Shown: positions 1 to 8,698, counted from the first letter of the stretch. The stretch is 64,000 bases of DNA from Halodesulfovibrio sp. MK-HDV (GCF_009914765.1 NZ_WYDS01000001.1:248001-312000), one strand, 5' to 3'. The notes: generated by a model from the sequence alone, not told the origin. Program-made: numbers and translations.

Positions 1-434
1 GGAGGCGTTATGGCATCTGTTTCCAATGTTATTCTTTTTTTGAAACGGATTGTTTTAAAGAGACGAAAACCGACATAGAGCAGCACACCGCCGACAAATA
101 ATTTAAAGTCTGCGGTGTCGGGAAGGTATGTGATTCGAATAATAGCGCCGATGACAACACCGGGGAGGGTGCCTGCTATGACAGCCCATGTGAGTGGCCA
201 AACCATTCTTCCTTCACGTATGTAGCGCAAGACGCCACTCGGAATAGCAATAATATTAAACAGTTGGTTTGTTGCACTTACAGAAGGCGTGGTGTAGCCA
301 AGAACTGACATTTGGAAGGGAAGCAGCAAAAAAGCTCCTGAAAGCCCACTCATGGACGTGAAAAAGGAAATAACAAAAGCAACAGCTGGGGGGAATAGAG
401 GGTGGACTTCAATGCCGGCAACAGGAAACAGCAT
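1..434 (-). CDS. TauE/SafE family permease, C-terminus cut by window edge
   Basis: An open frame runs from an ATG at 434 to the window edge, giving about 144 residues with no stop, so the C-terminal part lies outside. The translation begins MLFPVAGIEVHPLFPPA and contains hydrophobic segments with the pattern FFTSMSGLSGAFLLLPFQ and SATNQLFNIIAIPSGVLRY. This glycine/serine-rich first helix followed by an 'SATN' stretch is typical of TauE/SafE (formerly DUF81) permeases, which export sulfite, sulfoacetate or related small anions across the inner membrane. The substrate cannot be told from the sequence. The gene is divergent from the chemotaxis receptor at 701. Confidence 0.8.
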   Translation of the reverse strand, partial: MLFPVAGIEVHPLFPPAVAFVISFFTSMSGLSGAFLLLPFQMSVLGYTTPSVSATNQLFNIIAIPSGVLRYIREGRMVWPLTWAVIAGTLPGVVIGAIIRITYLPDTADFKLFVGGVLLYVGFRLFKTIRFKKRITLETDAITP

Positions 435-625
435 AGGCTCTCCGCTGTTAGTGTAAAAGGTCAAAAGTATGAGCTAGGTTGTAAAGATTTTACACTATTC
501 TCCGATAAGAGTGCAACATTTAGCGCCGAAGATTGCGTCATATGCTTTTGCAGTATGTCGTTTTCGTTTTGATTGTAATGGATGTGCGAACATTATGTAT
601 CTCAGCCGCGGCGTTATATGCAAAC

Positions 626-641
626 ACTGATCTGTATCAGT
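626..641. promoter_or_regulatory. Short inverted repeat upstream of the chemotaxis receptor
   Basis: ACTGAT, four bases, ATCAGT: a perfect 6-bp inverted repeat in the divergent region between the permease and the receptor. It could be an operator or a small hairpin in the receptor leader. No assignment is possible. Confidence 0.25.
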
Positions 642-700
642 ACTATTTTCTAATAATAAAGTGTGCCATCGGCATTCGCCTTAAGTAAGGAAGAAATTGT

Positions 701-2257
701 ATGTGGAATTCTAAAAAGATTCAATGTCTCGCAATGAGTGGACTTCTGATTCAACTCGTATCCGGTATTGTTATGTATAATACAAGTGGCACGATTCCAC
801 TTTATTTCTTTATTTCTGGCTTGCTGGTCGTCGCTGTCTTTTTCACTATGTATGTTGCTGGATCATACGTTGAGGCAGACAATGAAAAACTACAAAAATA
901 TATTTCAGAAATCTTGAAAGACAATTTTGATGCTCCTCATCCGCAGTTTTCAGCACAGGATGCAACCTTTGGATTAGTGAAGATGTTGATCGAGGAACTC
1001 AAACGCGAAAAAGGCGTTCTTCTTGGTGTTATTAAAGGGTTACCCGTCCCATATATTCTTGTCGATGCAGATGAAAAGGCATTGTTTACGAACCAGGAAT
1101 GCTTAGACATGCTGGAAATAGACGGAGCTCCTGAAGCGCAGCATGGAAGTACTCTTGGAGAGATTTTCTATAATGACAGAACACGCGAAACCGCGGTTGG
1201 GAAGTCCATTAACAATGGAAAGGTATTTAAAAACCTCGAAGTAACAATTAATGGGCATAAAGGCGGACAGTGTCATGTGCTCGCGAACGTATATCCGCTA
1301 TATAATATAGATGGTATTTGTGTTGGCGGGCTTTGTTTGTATCTTGATATGACACAGCTGAAAAAGCATGAAGAAGATTTAATGGGGCAGCATGAACTTA
1401 TTGCGGCTTCTGCTGAAAAAATTGCAGTTATCACAGATAGACTTACTGCGTCCTGTTCCGAAATTTCCTCACAGGTTGATGAGTCTCTTAAGCTCTCGGT
1501 AACTCAGCAGCACGGTACAACAGATGTTGCAGCTGCAATGGAGCAGATGAATGCATCCGTTATGGATGTGGCTCAAAGTGCAAATGACGCATCCGGTTTA
1601 GCAGAATCAACCCGTGGTAGCGCAACACAGGGAGTTGAAGTAGTTCAACAGGCTCGAGCTGTTATTACGCGTGTGCATGAACATGCCGTTGAGTTGAAAA
1701 ATGACATGCACGAGTTGGGCGGACATGCTGAATCAATCGGAGATATTATTAGCGTAATTAATGATATCGCAGATCAGACAAACTTACTTGCGCTGAACGC
1801 CGCTATTGAGGCAGCACGTGCCGGTGATGCTGGTAGAGGCTTTGCTGTTGTTGCTGATGAAGTTCGCAAGCTGGCAGAGAAAACAATGCAGGCAACAACT
1901 GAGGTTAGTAGAGCGGTTGATGCTATTCAGATTAGTGCAGAAAAATCTATAGGGTCTACAGAATCTGCCTCTGACGCGATTGATGAAAACACAAGACTTT
2001 CTGCTGATTCTGCAGAAGTTCTTGATACGATTGTTTCAATGGCAAATGCTACCGCAGACAGAGTTCGCGAGATTGCCGCAGCAGCTGGTGAGCAATCTAC
2101 GGCAAGTGATCAAATTTCCGCCGCTGCAACACAAATAAATGGCTTAGCTAATGAAAATTCTGCAGCAATGAATGAATCAGCAACTGCAGTGAACGATGTA
2201 GCCCGCCTTGCATCTGAATTAACTGTACTTGTGGCTGAATTACGCGATATTAATTAG
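701..2257 (+). CDS. Methyl-accepting chemotaxis protein with PAS domain
   Basis: This 518-residue transducer has two closely spaced hydrophobic segments near residues 12-29 and 33-53 with almost no periplasmic loop. A PAS-like sensing domain follows at about 105-225, then a long helical signalling domain. The hairpin tip is clear at about 358-395 ([18 protein letters not shown], then [18 protein letters not shown]), which contacts CheA and CheW. The lack of a periplasmic domain suggests it senses a cytoplasmic or membrane-derived cue, perhaps redox through a PAS cofactor; that is inference. The C-terminus has no NWETF-like CheR tether. The ATG at 701 follows an AAGGAAG ribosome-binding site. 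Confidence 0.93.
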   Translation: MWNSKKIQCLAMSGLLIQLVSGIVMYNTSGTIPLYFFISGLLVVAVFFTMYVAGSYVEADNEKLQKYISEILKDNFDAPHPQFSAQDATFGLVKMLIEELKREKGVLLGVIKGLPVPYILVDADEKALFTNQECLDMLEIDGAPEAQHGSTLGEIFYNDRTRETAVGKSINNGKVFKNLEVTINGHKGGQCHVLANVYPLYNIDGICVGGLCLYLDMTQLKKHEEDLMGQHELIAASAEKIAVITDRLTASCSEISSQVDESLKLSVTQQHGTTDVAAAMEQMNASVMDVAQSANDASGLAESTRGSATQGVEVVQQARAVITRVHEHAVELKNDMHELGGHAESIGDIISVINDIADQTNLLALNAAIEAARAGDAGRGFAVVADEVRKLAEKTMQATTEVSRAVDAIQISAEKSIGSTESASDAIDENTRLSADSAEVLDTIVSMANATADRVREIAAAAGEQSTASDQISAAATQINGLANENSAAMNESATAVNDVARLASELTVLVAELRDIN

Positions 2258-2341
2258 TAGAAAAAATTGGTTCACCATACAGTGAGAGCTATTAAAGTGT
2301 AGAAAAATCGTGGGCCGAGAGAAATCTGGTGCACTGGTTTA

Positions 2342-2370
2342 TTGACCGATAATCATTCTCAAGGTATATA
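2342..2370 (+). promoter_or_regulatory. Likely sigma-70 promoter of dapL with Fur-box-like spacer
   Basis: TTGACC (2342-2347) and TATATA (2365-2370) are separated by 17 bases, an excellent sigma-70 arrangement. The spacer region 2347-2361 reads CGATAATCATTCTCA, which fits the 7-1-7 Fur pattern TGATAATnATTATCA except at two positions. Transcription would start near 2377 and leave a leader of about 100 nt before dapL. Confidence 0.5.
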
Positions 2371-2410
2371 CAGAAGCGTAAAAGCTATTTGATACGATTA
2401 TGTAAGGAAC

Positions 2411-2435
2411 AGAGCTTATGGCAGAGCTCTTTTTT
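2411..2435 (+). promoter_or_regulatory. Hairpin with T-run in the dapL leader
   Basis: AGAGCT (2411-2416) pairs with AGCTCT (2425-2430) and is followed by a run of T to 2435. It resembles a short intrinsic terminator or attenuator inside the dapL leader. The stem is only 6 bp, so strength is doubtful. Confidence 0.3.
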
Positions 2436-2447
2436 CCCGACCGGTAA
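2418..2447 (+). CDS. Possible leader peptide upstream of dapL
   Basis: ATG at 2418, preceded by AAGGAA at 2404-2409, opens a 9-codon frame reading MAELFFPDR and stopping at 2447. The segment from the ribosome-binding site to the first codons is a near copy of the true dapL start (both read ATGGCAGAG after a TAAGGA motif), and the peptide overlaps the hairpin at 2411-2435. Whether it is translated is unknown. It may be a duplication relic or a leader controlling dapL. Confidence 0.25.
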   Translation: MAELFFPDR

Positions 2448-2478
2448 CGGGATATATACCCTAAGGAGATGCAAAGCT

Positions 2479-3645
2479 ATGGCAGAGTTCAAGCTTGCTG
2501 ACCGTTTGGCCGCAGTGCCACCGTATCTGTTCGCACAGATTGATAAAGTTAAGGCTGAAGTAGCCGCTCGTGGTGTTGATATTATTAGTCTTGGAATTGG
2601 CGATCCGGACACTCCTACACCACAGTTTGTTCTTGATACCATGCGCACAGCGCTGGATGATGCGGCAAACCACCAGTATCCTTCATATGTTGGCATGAAA
2701 GAGTATCGTACCGCAGTTGCTGACTGGTACAAAACTCGTTTTGATGTTGACCTTGATCCAGATAATGAAGTGGTAAGCCTTATTGGCTCTAAAGAAGGTA
2801 TTGCACATTTCCCGCTTGCTTTCGTTAACCCGGGCGATCTCGTCCTCGTGTGTACTCCTAACTATCCTGTATACGGTATCGCAACCGAGTTTGCAGGTGG
2901 TCAGGTTCAGTACGTGCCGCTTTTGGAAGATAATTCTTTCCTTCCTGATCTTGATGCTATTGATGAAGCCACTTGGGTAAAAGCTAAAGCTATCTTCATC
3001 AACTACCCGAACAACCCGACTGCAGCTACTGCGGATGAAGCGTTCTACAGAAAGCTGATTGATCTTGCAAAAGCATACAATGTTATTATTGTTGCGGATG
3101 CGGCGTACACCGAGATTTATTACGATGATAACAACAAGCCTCTTTCTATTCTTCAAGTAGAAGGTGGTAAAGATGTTGCGATTGAGTTTAACTCCTTGTC
3201 CAAACCATACAACATGACCGGTTGGCGTGTAGGTATGGCTTGCGGTAACGAGCAGCTTGTTCGTGGTCTCGGCAAGATTAAAGAAAATGTAGACTCCGGT
3301 ATCTTCCAGGCTGTACAGCTTGCAGGTATTTCCGCGCTGCGTGATGGCGAACCATTTGTCGCAGGTCTTCGTGACATGTACAGAGGTCGTCGTGATCTCG
3401 TTGTAAGTGGTCTGCATAAAGCAGGCATTAAATGCAATATCCCAGATGCAACTTTTTATGTTTGGTCTCACGTTCCTGATGGATATACATCATCTACGTT
3501 TGTTACCAAAGTTCTGGAAGAGACCGGTGTAGTTCTTACTCCGGGTAACGGTTTTGGTACCCCGGGCGAAGGGTACTTCCGTATCTCACTTACCGTAGGT
3601 AATGAGCGCCTCGAGGAGGCGGTATCTCGTATTCAGAACCTGTAG
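2479..3645 (+). CDS. dapL: LL-diaminopimelate aminotransferase
   Basis: DapL converts tetrahydrodipicolinate and glutamate directly to LL-diaminopimelate in lysine and peptidoglycan precursor synthesis, bypassing the acylated intermediates. The 388-residue fold-type I aminotransferase starts MAEFKLADRLAAVPPYLFAQ. It carries the IISLGIGDPDTPTP substrate segment, the NYPNNPT motif, and the PLP-binding lysine in SLSKPYNMTGWRVG (Lys242). I chose ATG 2479 because it follows AAGGAG at 2463-2468 and matches the family N-terminus; a start 30 codons upstream has no ribosome-binding site. folK follows within a few bases, so the two probably form a transcription unit. Confidence 0.95.
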   Translation: MAEFKLADRLAAVPPYLFAQIDKVKAEVAARGVDIISLGIGDPDTPTPQFVLDTMRTALDDAANHQYPSYVGMKEYRTAVADWYKTRFDVDLDPDNEVVSLIGSKEGIAHFPLAFVNPGDLVLVCTPNYPVYGIATEFAGGQVQYVPLLEDNSFLPDLDAIDEATWVKAKAIFINYPNNPTAATADEAFYRKLIDLAKAYNVIIVADAAYTEIYYDDNNKPLSILQVEGGKDVAIEFNSLSKPYNMTGWRVGMACGNEQLVRGLGKIKENVDSGIFQAVQLAGISALRDGEPFVAGLRDMYRGRRDLVVSGLHKAGIKCNIPDATFYVWSHVPDGYTSSTFVTKVLEETGVVLTPGNGFGTPGEGYFRISLTVGNERLEEAVSRIQNL

Positions 3646-3671
3646 TTGCATTTATCTGCCTTGGCTCAAAC

Positions 3672-4130
3672 ATGGGCGATACAGATACAAATCTTGCAAA
3701 CGCGATAACTGCGATTGATTCGCTTGATGGCGTTTCAGTGTCGAAGAGTTCTTCAATTTTTCGTACTGAGCCACAAGAAAAGAAAGACCAGTCATGGTTT
3801 GCAAATCAGGTTGTCTCTGTTACGTGTTCAGAGTATGTAACTGCGCATGACCTTTTGAACAATTTGCTGGAAATTGAGAATACGCTTGGAAGGGTGCGCG
3901 AAGAGCGCTTCGGCCCGCGTGTGATTGATTTAGACGTATTGTTGTTCGGCAATGAAGTAATTGAATCGGAAGACCTTATTGTACCGCATCCGCGAATGAC
4001 GGAAAGAGCATTTGTGCTTGTTCCGCTACATGAGATCGCACCGCAGTTGCAGTTTCCGGATGGTAGGGGGCTTACAGAAGTTCTCGGCAAGCTGGAATAC
4101 AAGGTAGACGCTGATCAGATCTGGCAATAA
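3672..4130 (+). CDS. folK: 2-amino-4-hydroxy-6-hydroxymethyldihydropteridine pyrophosphokinase (start uncertain)
   Basis: HPPK transfers pyrophosphate from ATP to 6-hydroxymethyl-dihydropterin in folate synthesis. The frame holds the family signatures: FRTEPQ, the RVREERFGPRVIDLDVLLFG catalytic segment near residues 75-93, and VPHPRMTERAFVLVPL. The first ATG is at 3672, but the conserved first strand (VVAFICLGSN) is encoded upstream in the same frame from 3642 and overlaps the end of dapL. No ATG, GTG or TTG precedes it in frame. A strong GAGGAGG at 3612-3618 lies five bases before an in-frame ATC at 3624. The true start is probably non-canonical; otherwise the protein lacks its first strand. 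Confidence 0.85.
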   Translation: MGDTDTNLANAITAIDSLDGVSVSKSSSIFRTEPQEKKDQSWFANQVVSVTCSEYVTAHDLLNNLLEIENTLGRVREERFGPRVIDLDVLLFGNEVIESEDLIVPHPRMTERAFVLVPLHEIAPQLQFPDGRGLTEVLGKLEYKVDADQIWQ

Positions 4131-4152
4131 TTTATCGTAAGGGAGAGCTCGC

Positions 4153-4452
4153 GTGATTAAATGGGTAGTTCTTTTAGTTTGTGGCTGGCTGCTTTTTAAA
4201 CTTGTTACTAATGACAACAAGAAGAAAACAGATAAAAAACACAAAGATATGGAAAAGAAAGTTGCAACTGGTGACATGGTAAAAGATCCAGTTTGTGGCG
4301 CTTTTGTTTCCCTTGATCAGGACATTCGTATCCGTGACGGAGAAACCATCCATCGTTTTTGTAGCTACGAATGTAGAGACAAGTTTTTAGCCCGTCTTGA
4401 AGAGTCAGGCCGAGCGATTTCTAAAGAAAGTAAAGAAGAGCCAGCTGATTAG
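4153..4452 (+). CDS. Small membrane-anchored YHS/TRASH-like metal-site protein
   Basis: This 99-residue protein starts at GTG 4153 after GGGAG. A hydrophobic N-terminal helix (residues 3-19) is followed by a lysine-rich linker and a cysteine-containing domain: DPVCGAFV (Cys48) and FCSYECRDKF (Cys70, Cys74). The pattern matches short YHS/TRASH or PP0621-type proteins thought to bind a metal ion. The function is unknown. It lies 22 bases after folK and ends in the terminator at 4470, so it probably belongs to the dapL-folK unit. The domain would face the cytoplasm if the N-terminus is outside; the topology is not certain. Confidence 0.75.
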   Translation: MIKWVVLLVCGWLLFKLVTNDNKKKTDKKHKDMEKKVATGDMVKDPVCGAFVSLDQDIRIRDGETIHRFCSYECRDKFLARLEESGRAISKESKEEPAD

Positions 4453-4469
4453 TTAGCTATAGAAAGATG

Positions 4470-4502
4470 AACCGGAAGCCTTAAAGGGCTTCCGGTTTTT
4501 TT
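4470..4502 (+). terminator. Intrinsic terminator after the dapL-folK unit
   Basis: AACCGGAAGCC, a six-base loop, then GGCTTCCGGTT and a run of T. The stem is 11 bp and perfect. Confidence 0.9.
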
Positions 4503-4577
4503 AGTCTTGTCAGGTCAGCATAATTCAACAGGGTCTGGCAGTTTGTTTTAAGGACATTTTTTTTGGAATTGAACGAA

Positions 4578-4603
4578 CGTTTTCTTTTGGCAGAAAGAAA
4601 ACG
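4578..4603. repeat. 10-bp perfect inverted repeat
   Basis: CGTTTTCTTT, loop TGGCAG, AAAGAAAACG. There is no adjoining T-run, so it is not an obvious terminator. Confidence 0.4.
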
Positions 4604-4985
4604 CGGCTACATTTTTTCTGACGTCATTTTTACGCTGCATGAAGCTATGAACATTTTTCAGAATTACACGGATGAAAACGTAGCTGATTGATTTGAAGAA
4701 AATGGCTTAAGTCATTCGAATCAAGTTTGAACAGTTTTTTCTGTTTTGTGATCACAATGTACTCTTTGGAAAATGAGACATTTTGAAGAGTGCAAAATAG
4801 AATGCGGATAGATAATTTGTAGTGTTAACGGTCTAAAGTTCAAATGACCATGCTCACAGCGACAGAGAGTCATTTAAGATCACAAGATGAGCAAACGGGT
4901 TAAGACTAAAAAATATGCGCTTAAAAAAGCGCAGAGAGAAGTTTGAAAAAATAAGATCTACAAGAAACAAAAAAGCGAGAGAGAA

Positions 4986-5003
4986 TGGTGTGATTTCACA
5001 CCA
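4986..5003. promoter_or_regulatory. Perfect palindrome, possible operator
   Basis: TGGTGTGA-TT-TCACACCA is a perfect 8-2-8 dyad in an otherwise non-coding stretch. It resembles a compact helix-turn-helix regulator site. It is not the CRP/FNR spacing (TGTGA-N6-TCACA), and no candidate regulator is next to it. Confidence 0.3.
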
Positions 5004-5237
5004 TATTTTATGTCTCATAATGTATATTATGTTAACTTTAGTAAAAAAAGACTAAATTATTACAGAACGTTGTCTCTTTGTGGATAACTGTGAAACAACC
5101 GATAAATGTCTTTTTATTGTTTTGTCCAGAATACCCTTTTTAAGGCTTGTTTATTGAAAATGAGGGATACGGCTACGACCGTTAAAAAAAAGATGTGTCT
5201 GGGTGTGGCTCTATGCTGCTTATTGAATAAAAAAAAG

Positions 5238-5275
5238 GAAATCTTTGAACTGTTACTTCAAAGATTTCTTTTTTT
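5238..5275. terminator. Bidirectional terminator downstream of the acyltransferase gene
   Basis: GAAATCTTTGAA (5238-5249) pairs with TTCAAAGATTTC (5257-5268), with an A-run on the left and a T-run on the right. It would end the minus-strand msbA-acyltransferase unit and block transcription from the other side. Confidence 0.8.
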
Positions 5276-5375
5276 CTATTCTATAGCCATTGCCTATTTT
5301 AGGCACAGAAAGCGTATGATTAGGCTTGAGATTGGCATTCTTGTTGGCAACTACAGGACGCTGTCTGGTGCTCTT

Positions 5376-6290
5376 TTAGTTTTGGTCATTCCGTGGAAGA
5401 ATAAAATCGTCAGCCTTCGGCTGAGTTTTCCAGCGCTTGTGCATCCAGAACCATTGTTCTGGGTACTGACGTACTATGCGTTCAACTGCGTCTGTATAGA
5501 ATCTGGTGATCTGTTGGATTTTTTCTTCACGGGTTCCCTCAAGATCTTCGGTACTGAGGGGCTCTTCAACAATGAACTTGTAGCCCCCCTCCTCGTTACG
5601 GACAAGGAACGCTGGCAAGATAACTGCTTTGCCCCTAAGGGCCAGGAAAGCGGGGCCTGAATTTACGGCGGCTATTTCACCTAAGAAATCTGTAAAAATG
5701 GCTTCTTTCCGTTTGGTGTTGTGATCAACTAAAAAGGCAGTGACTCCTTTCTTTTTAAGCGATCTTAAAACTCCAAACACTGCGTTTCTATGGGAAAGAA
5801 TCTTAGCTCCACGCCCGCCTCTAAGTTTAAAAATGAGTTCGTTCATGTTTTCATTCTTATTGGTACGAACAACAATTTGCGGCTGTGCTCTGTGAGGGCC
5901 GACTGCTAATTCGCCTAAAATTCCTGCCATGATTTCCCATGCTCCCATATGCCCAGTTATGGCAATTATTGGTGCATCGGTCGCTACACAGACAGAAAAT
6001 GGATGCCCTGCGTCCTGTGTTATAAGCTCACTAAAGAATTTTTTGTCTACTTTGGGAACTAGGAATATTTCAAGAAAAGAGCGGCAGTTATGCATAAAAC
6101 TTTTTTTTGCAATGACAACGGCCTCTTCATATTCAACATTTAAATGCTGTTGAATAGCGTCTATAGCGAGTTTTCTTCGTTTGGGTAGACTATTCCACAT
6201 TACGGTCCCTAATGCACATCCCAGCACTTTGGAGCTGTTGACGGTCATTTTGGAACCTAATGTGTAAATTGCTGAATATATTGGATTCAC
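5376..6290 (-). CDS. LpxL/HtrB-type lysophospholipid (lipid A) acyltransferase
   Basis: This family transfers acyl chains from acyl-ACP to lipid A precursors at the inner membrane. The 304-residue protein has the catalytic H-x4-E box as H114-MGAW-E119, the GRGAKIL segment, a VDHNTKRKEAIFTDFLG block and the late WFWMHKRWKT motif typical of LpxL/LpxM. Its start is a GTG nine bases after the stop of the upstream acyltransferase gene, within AAGGACAG. Operon order msbA, DUF374 acyltransferase, this gene points to lipid A assembly and flipping. Which acyl position it modifies cannot be told. Confidence 0.88.
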   Translation of the reverse strand: MNPIYSAIYTLGSKMTVNSSKVLGCALGTVMWNSLPKRRKLAIDAIQQHLNVEYEEAVVIAKKSFMHNCRSFLEIFLVPKVDKKFFSELITQDAGHPFSVCVATDAPIIAITGHMGAWEIMAGILGELAVGPHRAQPQIVVRTNKNENMNELIFKLRGGRGAKILSHRNAVFGVLRSLKKKGVTAFLVDHNTKRKEAIFTDFLGEIAAVNSGPAFLALRGKAVILPAFLVRNEEGGYKFIVEEPLSTEDLEGTREEKIQQITRFYTDAVERIVRQYPEQWFWMHKRWKTQPKADDFILPRNDQN

Positions 6291-6299
6291 TATCTGTCC

Positions 6300-6932
6300 T
6301 TAAAGTAATGCTTTAAGTTTATCTTCTAAGCACTTACGTTCTTTTTCAAGATATTCTTCGTTAAGACTTCCTTCTGCCAAGTCATAAGGTTCACCAAAGA
6401 GGATCTTAACTTTTGAGAAAGGTAATGGCACTTGGAATTTGTCCCATGCTTTTTTGAAAACATACGAATTAGACATGGCTATTCTTACAGGAATAACCTT
6501 CGCCTTGCTTCTGTGGGCAATAAATACTGCACCTTCTTTAGCTTCATGGCGTGGCCCTTTTGGTCCATCGACCGTAATACAGCCAAGGTGACGGGACGTT
6601 TTCATGGTCTTAGCTACACGTAGTAATGCTTTTACGCCACCGCGGGAGCTGGACCCTCTACTGGTGAGAAGGCCAAGCTTCTCAAGAACCTGAGCAAGGA
6701 TTTCTCCATCTGTACTTTGGCTTACAACGGCTATTATCTCAAGCTGTCTTCGAACATGCATGAGTGGAAACAGCTCATCGTGCCACAGACAAGCTATCAT
6801 TGGTGCCTGTGCATCCCAGAGTTTATCTATTTTTTCACGCCCTACTTCTTCATATTTTAAAGTCTTACACCAGACTTTGTATAACTGAAAAAGCGTTGAA
6901 GAAATAAGGGGAATTGGCAATGGAATTTTCAT
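6300..6932 (-). CDS. DUF374 lysophospholipid acyltransferase family protein
   Basis: This 210-residue protein has the DUF374 signatures: a hydrophobic N-terminus, ACLWHDELFPLM with the conserved His51-Asp52, the SRGSSSRGG loop and the DGPKGPRHEAKEG segment. These proteins belong to the PlsC-like acyltransferase superfamily and are often encoded with msbA and lipid A genes; the exact acceptor is not established. Its ATG overlaps the msbA stop codon by one base (TAATG), implying translational coupling with the flippase. Confidence 0.87.
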   Translation of the reverse strand: MKIPLPIPLISSTLFQLYKVWCKTLKYEEVGREKIDKLWDAQAPMIACLWHDELFPLMHVRRQLEIIAVVSQSTDGEILAQVLEKLGLLTSRGSSSRGGVKALLRVAKTMKTSRHLGCITVDGPKGPRHEAKEGAVFIAHRSKAKVIPVRIAMSNSYVFKKAWDKFQVPLPFSKVKILFGEPYDLAEGSLNEEYLEKERKCLEDKLKALL

Positions 6933-8698
6933 TAAGCAATCTCCTCATGACTCTCAAACTGTAAGGTGTACAGTCGCTGGTATAATGGGCTGTTTGAAAG
7001 CAAGGACTCGTGAGTGCCCTCGTCTACAACTTCACCGTTTTTCATAACTAAAATTCTATCAGCAGAAATGATGGTGGAAAGACGGTGTGCGATCACAAGG
7101 CTTGTGCGATCCTTCATTAAGTTTTCCAACGCCAACTGAACTACTTTTTCTGATTCTGAGTCAAGCGCGCTTGTTGCTTCGTCTAGAATAAGTAATGGCG
7201 CGTCTTTTAATAAAGCGCGGGCAATTGTTAGGCGCTGCTTTTGGCCGCCGGAAAGACGTACGCCACGTTCACCTACGACAGTGTCGTATCCCTCTGGGAA
7301 GTCACAGATGAACTCGTGCGCAAATGCTGCCTTAGCTGCTTCTTCAATTGCTTCTTTACTGCACTCCTCTGAAGAGTATGCAATGTTGTCAGCAATTGTT
7401 GTATCAAACAGAAAAGCATCCTGAGATACGATTGCTACATTTTTGCGTAACGATTTGAGCGTAAGACTTCGGGAGTCTATACCATTTATAAGAACACGCC
7501 CCTCTTGCTGCTCGTAAAAACGAGGAACGAGGTTTACAAAAGTTGTTTTACCAGCGCCACTCGGGCCGACAATTGCAACTTTTTCGCCTTCTTTAATATG
7601 AATATGAATATCTTTAAGTGCGGGCTGACCGGTCTCATCATAGCTAAATGTCACATTATCGAAGGAAACTTCATGTACTCCTTCAAGTATTTGTGAACCA
7701 TCCTGTTCTACATTGATATCTGGAGAATCGAGAATTTCAAATACACGTTCTGCGCCAGCAAGTGCTTTTTGAAGTGAGTTGTTTGCAGAGGTGAGTTCTT
7801 TGACCGGGTCATACAACATAACGAGTGCTGCAACGAATGAGAAGAATGTACCAGCAGTCTGCTGACCAGCGATTACCTGTGAACCACCGTACCAGATAAC
7901 TAAACCAATACCGAGGGCTCCGATAAGCTCCATGATTGGTGAGGACATTTGTCCAACAACGGTTTGCTTAAGGGCTAGCTTGGCAATACGACTGTTTTCA
8001 ATTCGAAAACCAGCCTTTTCACCCTCTTCATTGGCAAATGCTTTAACAACTCGAATGCCACTGAACTTTTCTTGAAGGAAAATTGTCATTGCAGAGATGA
8101 GGATCTGGTTCTTCTTGCCAAGCTTGCGCAGTTTTCTTCCGAAATGGATAAACGGGAATAAAGCAAGTGGTAAGACAAGCACTGCCCAAGTTGCAAGGTA
8201 CGCATCCTGATAAAAAACAACAAAGAGCAAGGCAATCATTGTAAGGAATTGACGTGTTCCTTTAACTACCGCCGGAAGACTACCACGGATTTCGGCTACA
8301 TCGTTGACGACACGTGACATGAGCATGCCCACCTGCTGTTCTTCGTAGAACTTGAGGGGAAGGCAGATAATTTTATCGAACAGTTCGTTACGCAGCTGTT
8401 CAAGCACCTTAAGACCACAGTAGGTCATAAAGTAGTTTTGTGCGTATCGCCCTGATCCTTTTGCAAGAACAAGAATGAAGTAAGCAAAGGGAATGATCAT
8501 CAAATAGTCACTGTTTTTATTGATGAAAATGTCATCCAGTGCTGGTTTAATTAGGTACGCGGATGCCCCTGTTGTTGCGGCAACAACAGCCATAGCAATA
8601 AGAGAAATTGCAATGGATACCTTGTAAGGCGCAAAGTATCGTAATGTACGTTTTAGAAGTTTACCGCTGTTTTTAGGCAGTTTTTTACGTTTTGCCAT
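6932..8698 (-). CDS. msbA: Lipid A export ATP-binding/permease protein
   Basis: MsbA flips core-lipid A from the inner to the outer leaflet of the inner membrane. The 588-residue half-transporter has six hydrophobic helices in residues 1-310 and an ATPase domain after 340, with Walker A GPSGAGKTT near residue 378, the Q-loop region, signature LSGGQKQR near 484 and Walker B PLLILDEATSALD. The length is normal for MsbA. It heads a minus-strand unit with two acyltransferase genes. The start follows a GGAG site. Confidence 0.92.
   Translation of the reverse strand: MAKRKKLPKNSGKLLKRTLRYFAPYKVSIAISLIAMAVVAATTGASAYLIKPALDDIFINKNSDYLMIIPFAYFILVLAKGSGRYAQNYFMTYCGLKVLEQLRNELFDKIICLPLKFYEEQQVGMLMSRVVNDVAEIRGSLPAVVKGTRQFLTMIALLFVVFYQDAYLATWAVLVLPLALFPFIHFGRKLRKLGKKNQILISAMTIFLQEKFSGIRVVKAFANEEGEKAGFRIENSRIAKLALKQTVVGQMSSPIMELIGALGIGLVIWYGGSQVIAGQQTAGTFFSFVAALVMLYDPVKELTSANNSLQKALAGAERVFEILDSPDINVEQDGSQILEGVHEVSFDNVTFSYDETGQPALKDIHIHIKEGEKVAIVGPSGAGKTTFVNLVPRFYEQQEGRVLINGIDSRSLTLKSLRKNVAIVSQDAFLFDTTIADNIAYSSEECSKEAIEEAAKAAFAHEFICDFPEGYDTVVGERGVRLSGGQKQRLTIARALLKDAPLLILDEATSALDSESEKVVQLALENLMKDRTSLVIAHRLSTIISADRILVMKNGEVVDEGTHESLLSNSPLYQRLYTLQFESHEEIA

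Larger units (their letters stand above)
4503..5237. other. Long intergenic region without a convincing gene
   Basis: About 730 bases of AT-rich sequence. It holds a perfect 10-bp hairpin (4578-4587 with 4594-4603), a perfect 8-2-8 palindrome (4986-5003), and one exact DnaA-box match TGTGGATAA (5079-5087). The plus-strand open frame starting at 5106 runs antisense into the acyltransferase gene and has no ribosome-binding site, so I do not call it. A small RNA or a protein-binding locus is possible. Confidence 0.5.

Noticed and set aside
2683-3471. 262-residue minus-strand open frame
   Set aside because: Antisense to dapL, which is strongly supported by conserved motifs.
5079-5087. DnaA box as evidence of a replication origin
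   Set aside because: Only one exact box was found and no dnaA, dnaN or gyrB is nearby; a single box is expected by chance at some places.
5106-5660. 184-residue plus-strand open frame
   Set aside because: The second half runs antisense through the acyltransferase gene, composition is poor, and there is a terminator inside it; no ribosome-binding site.
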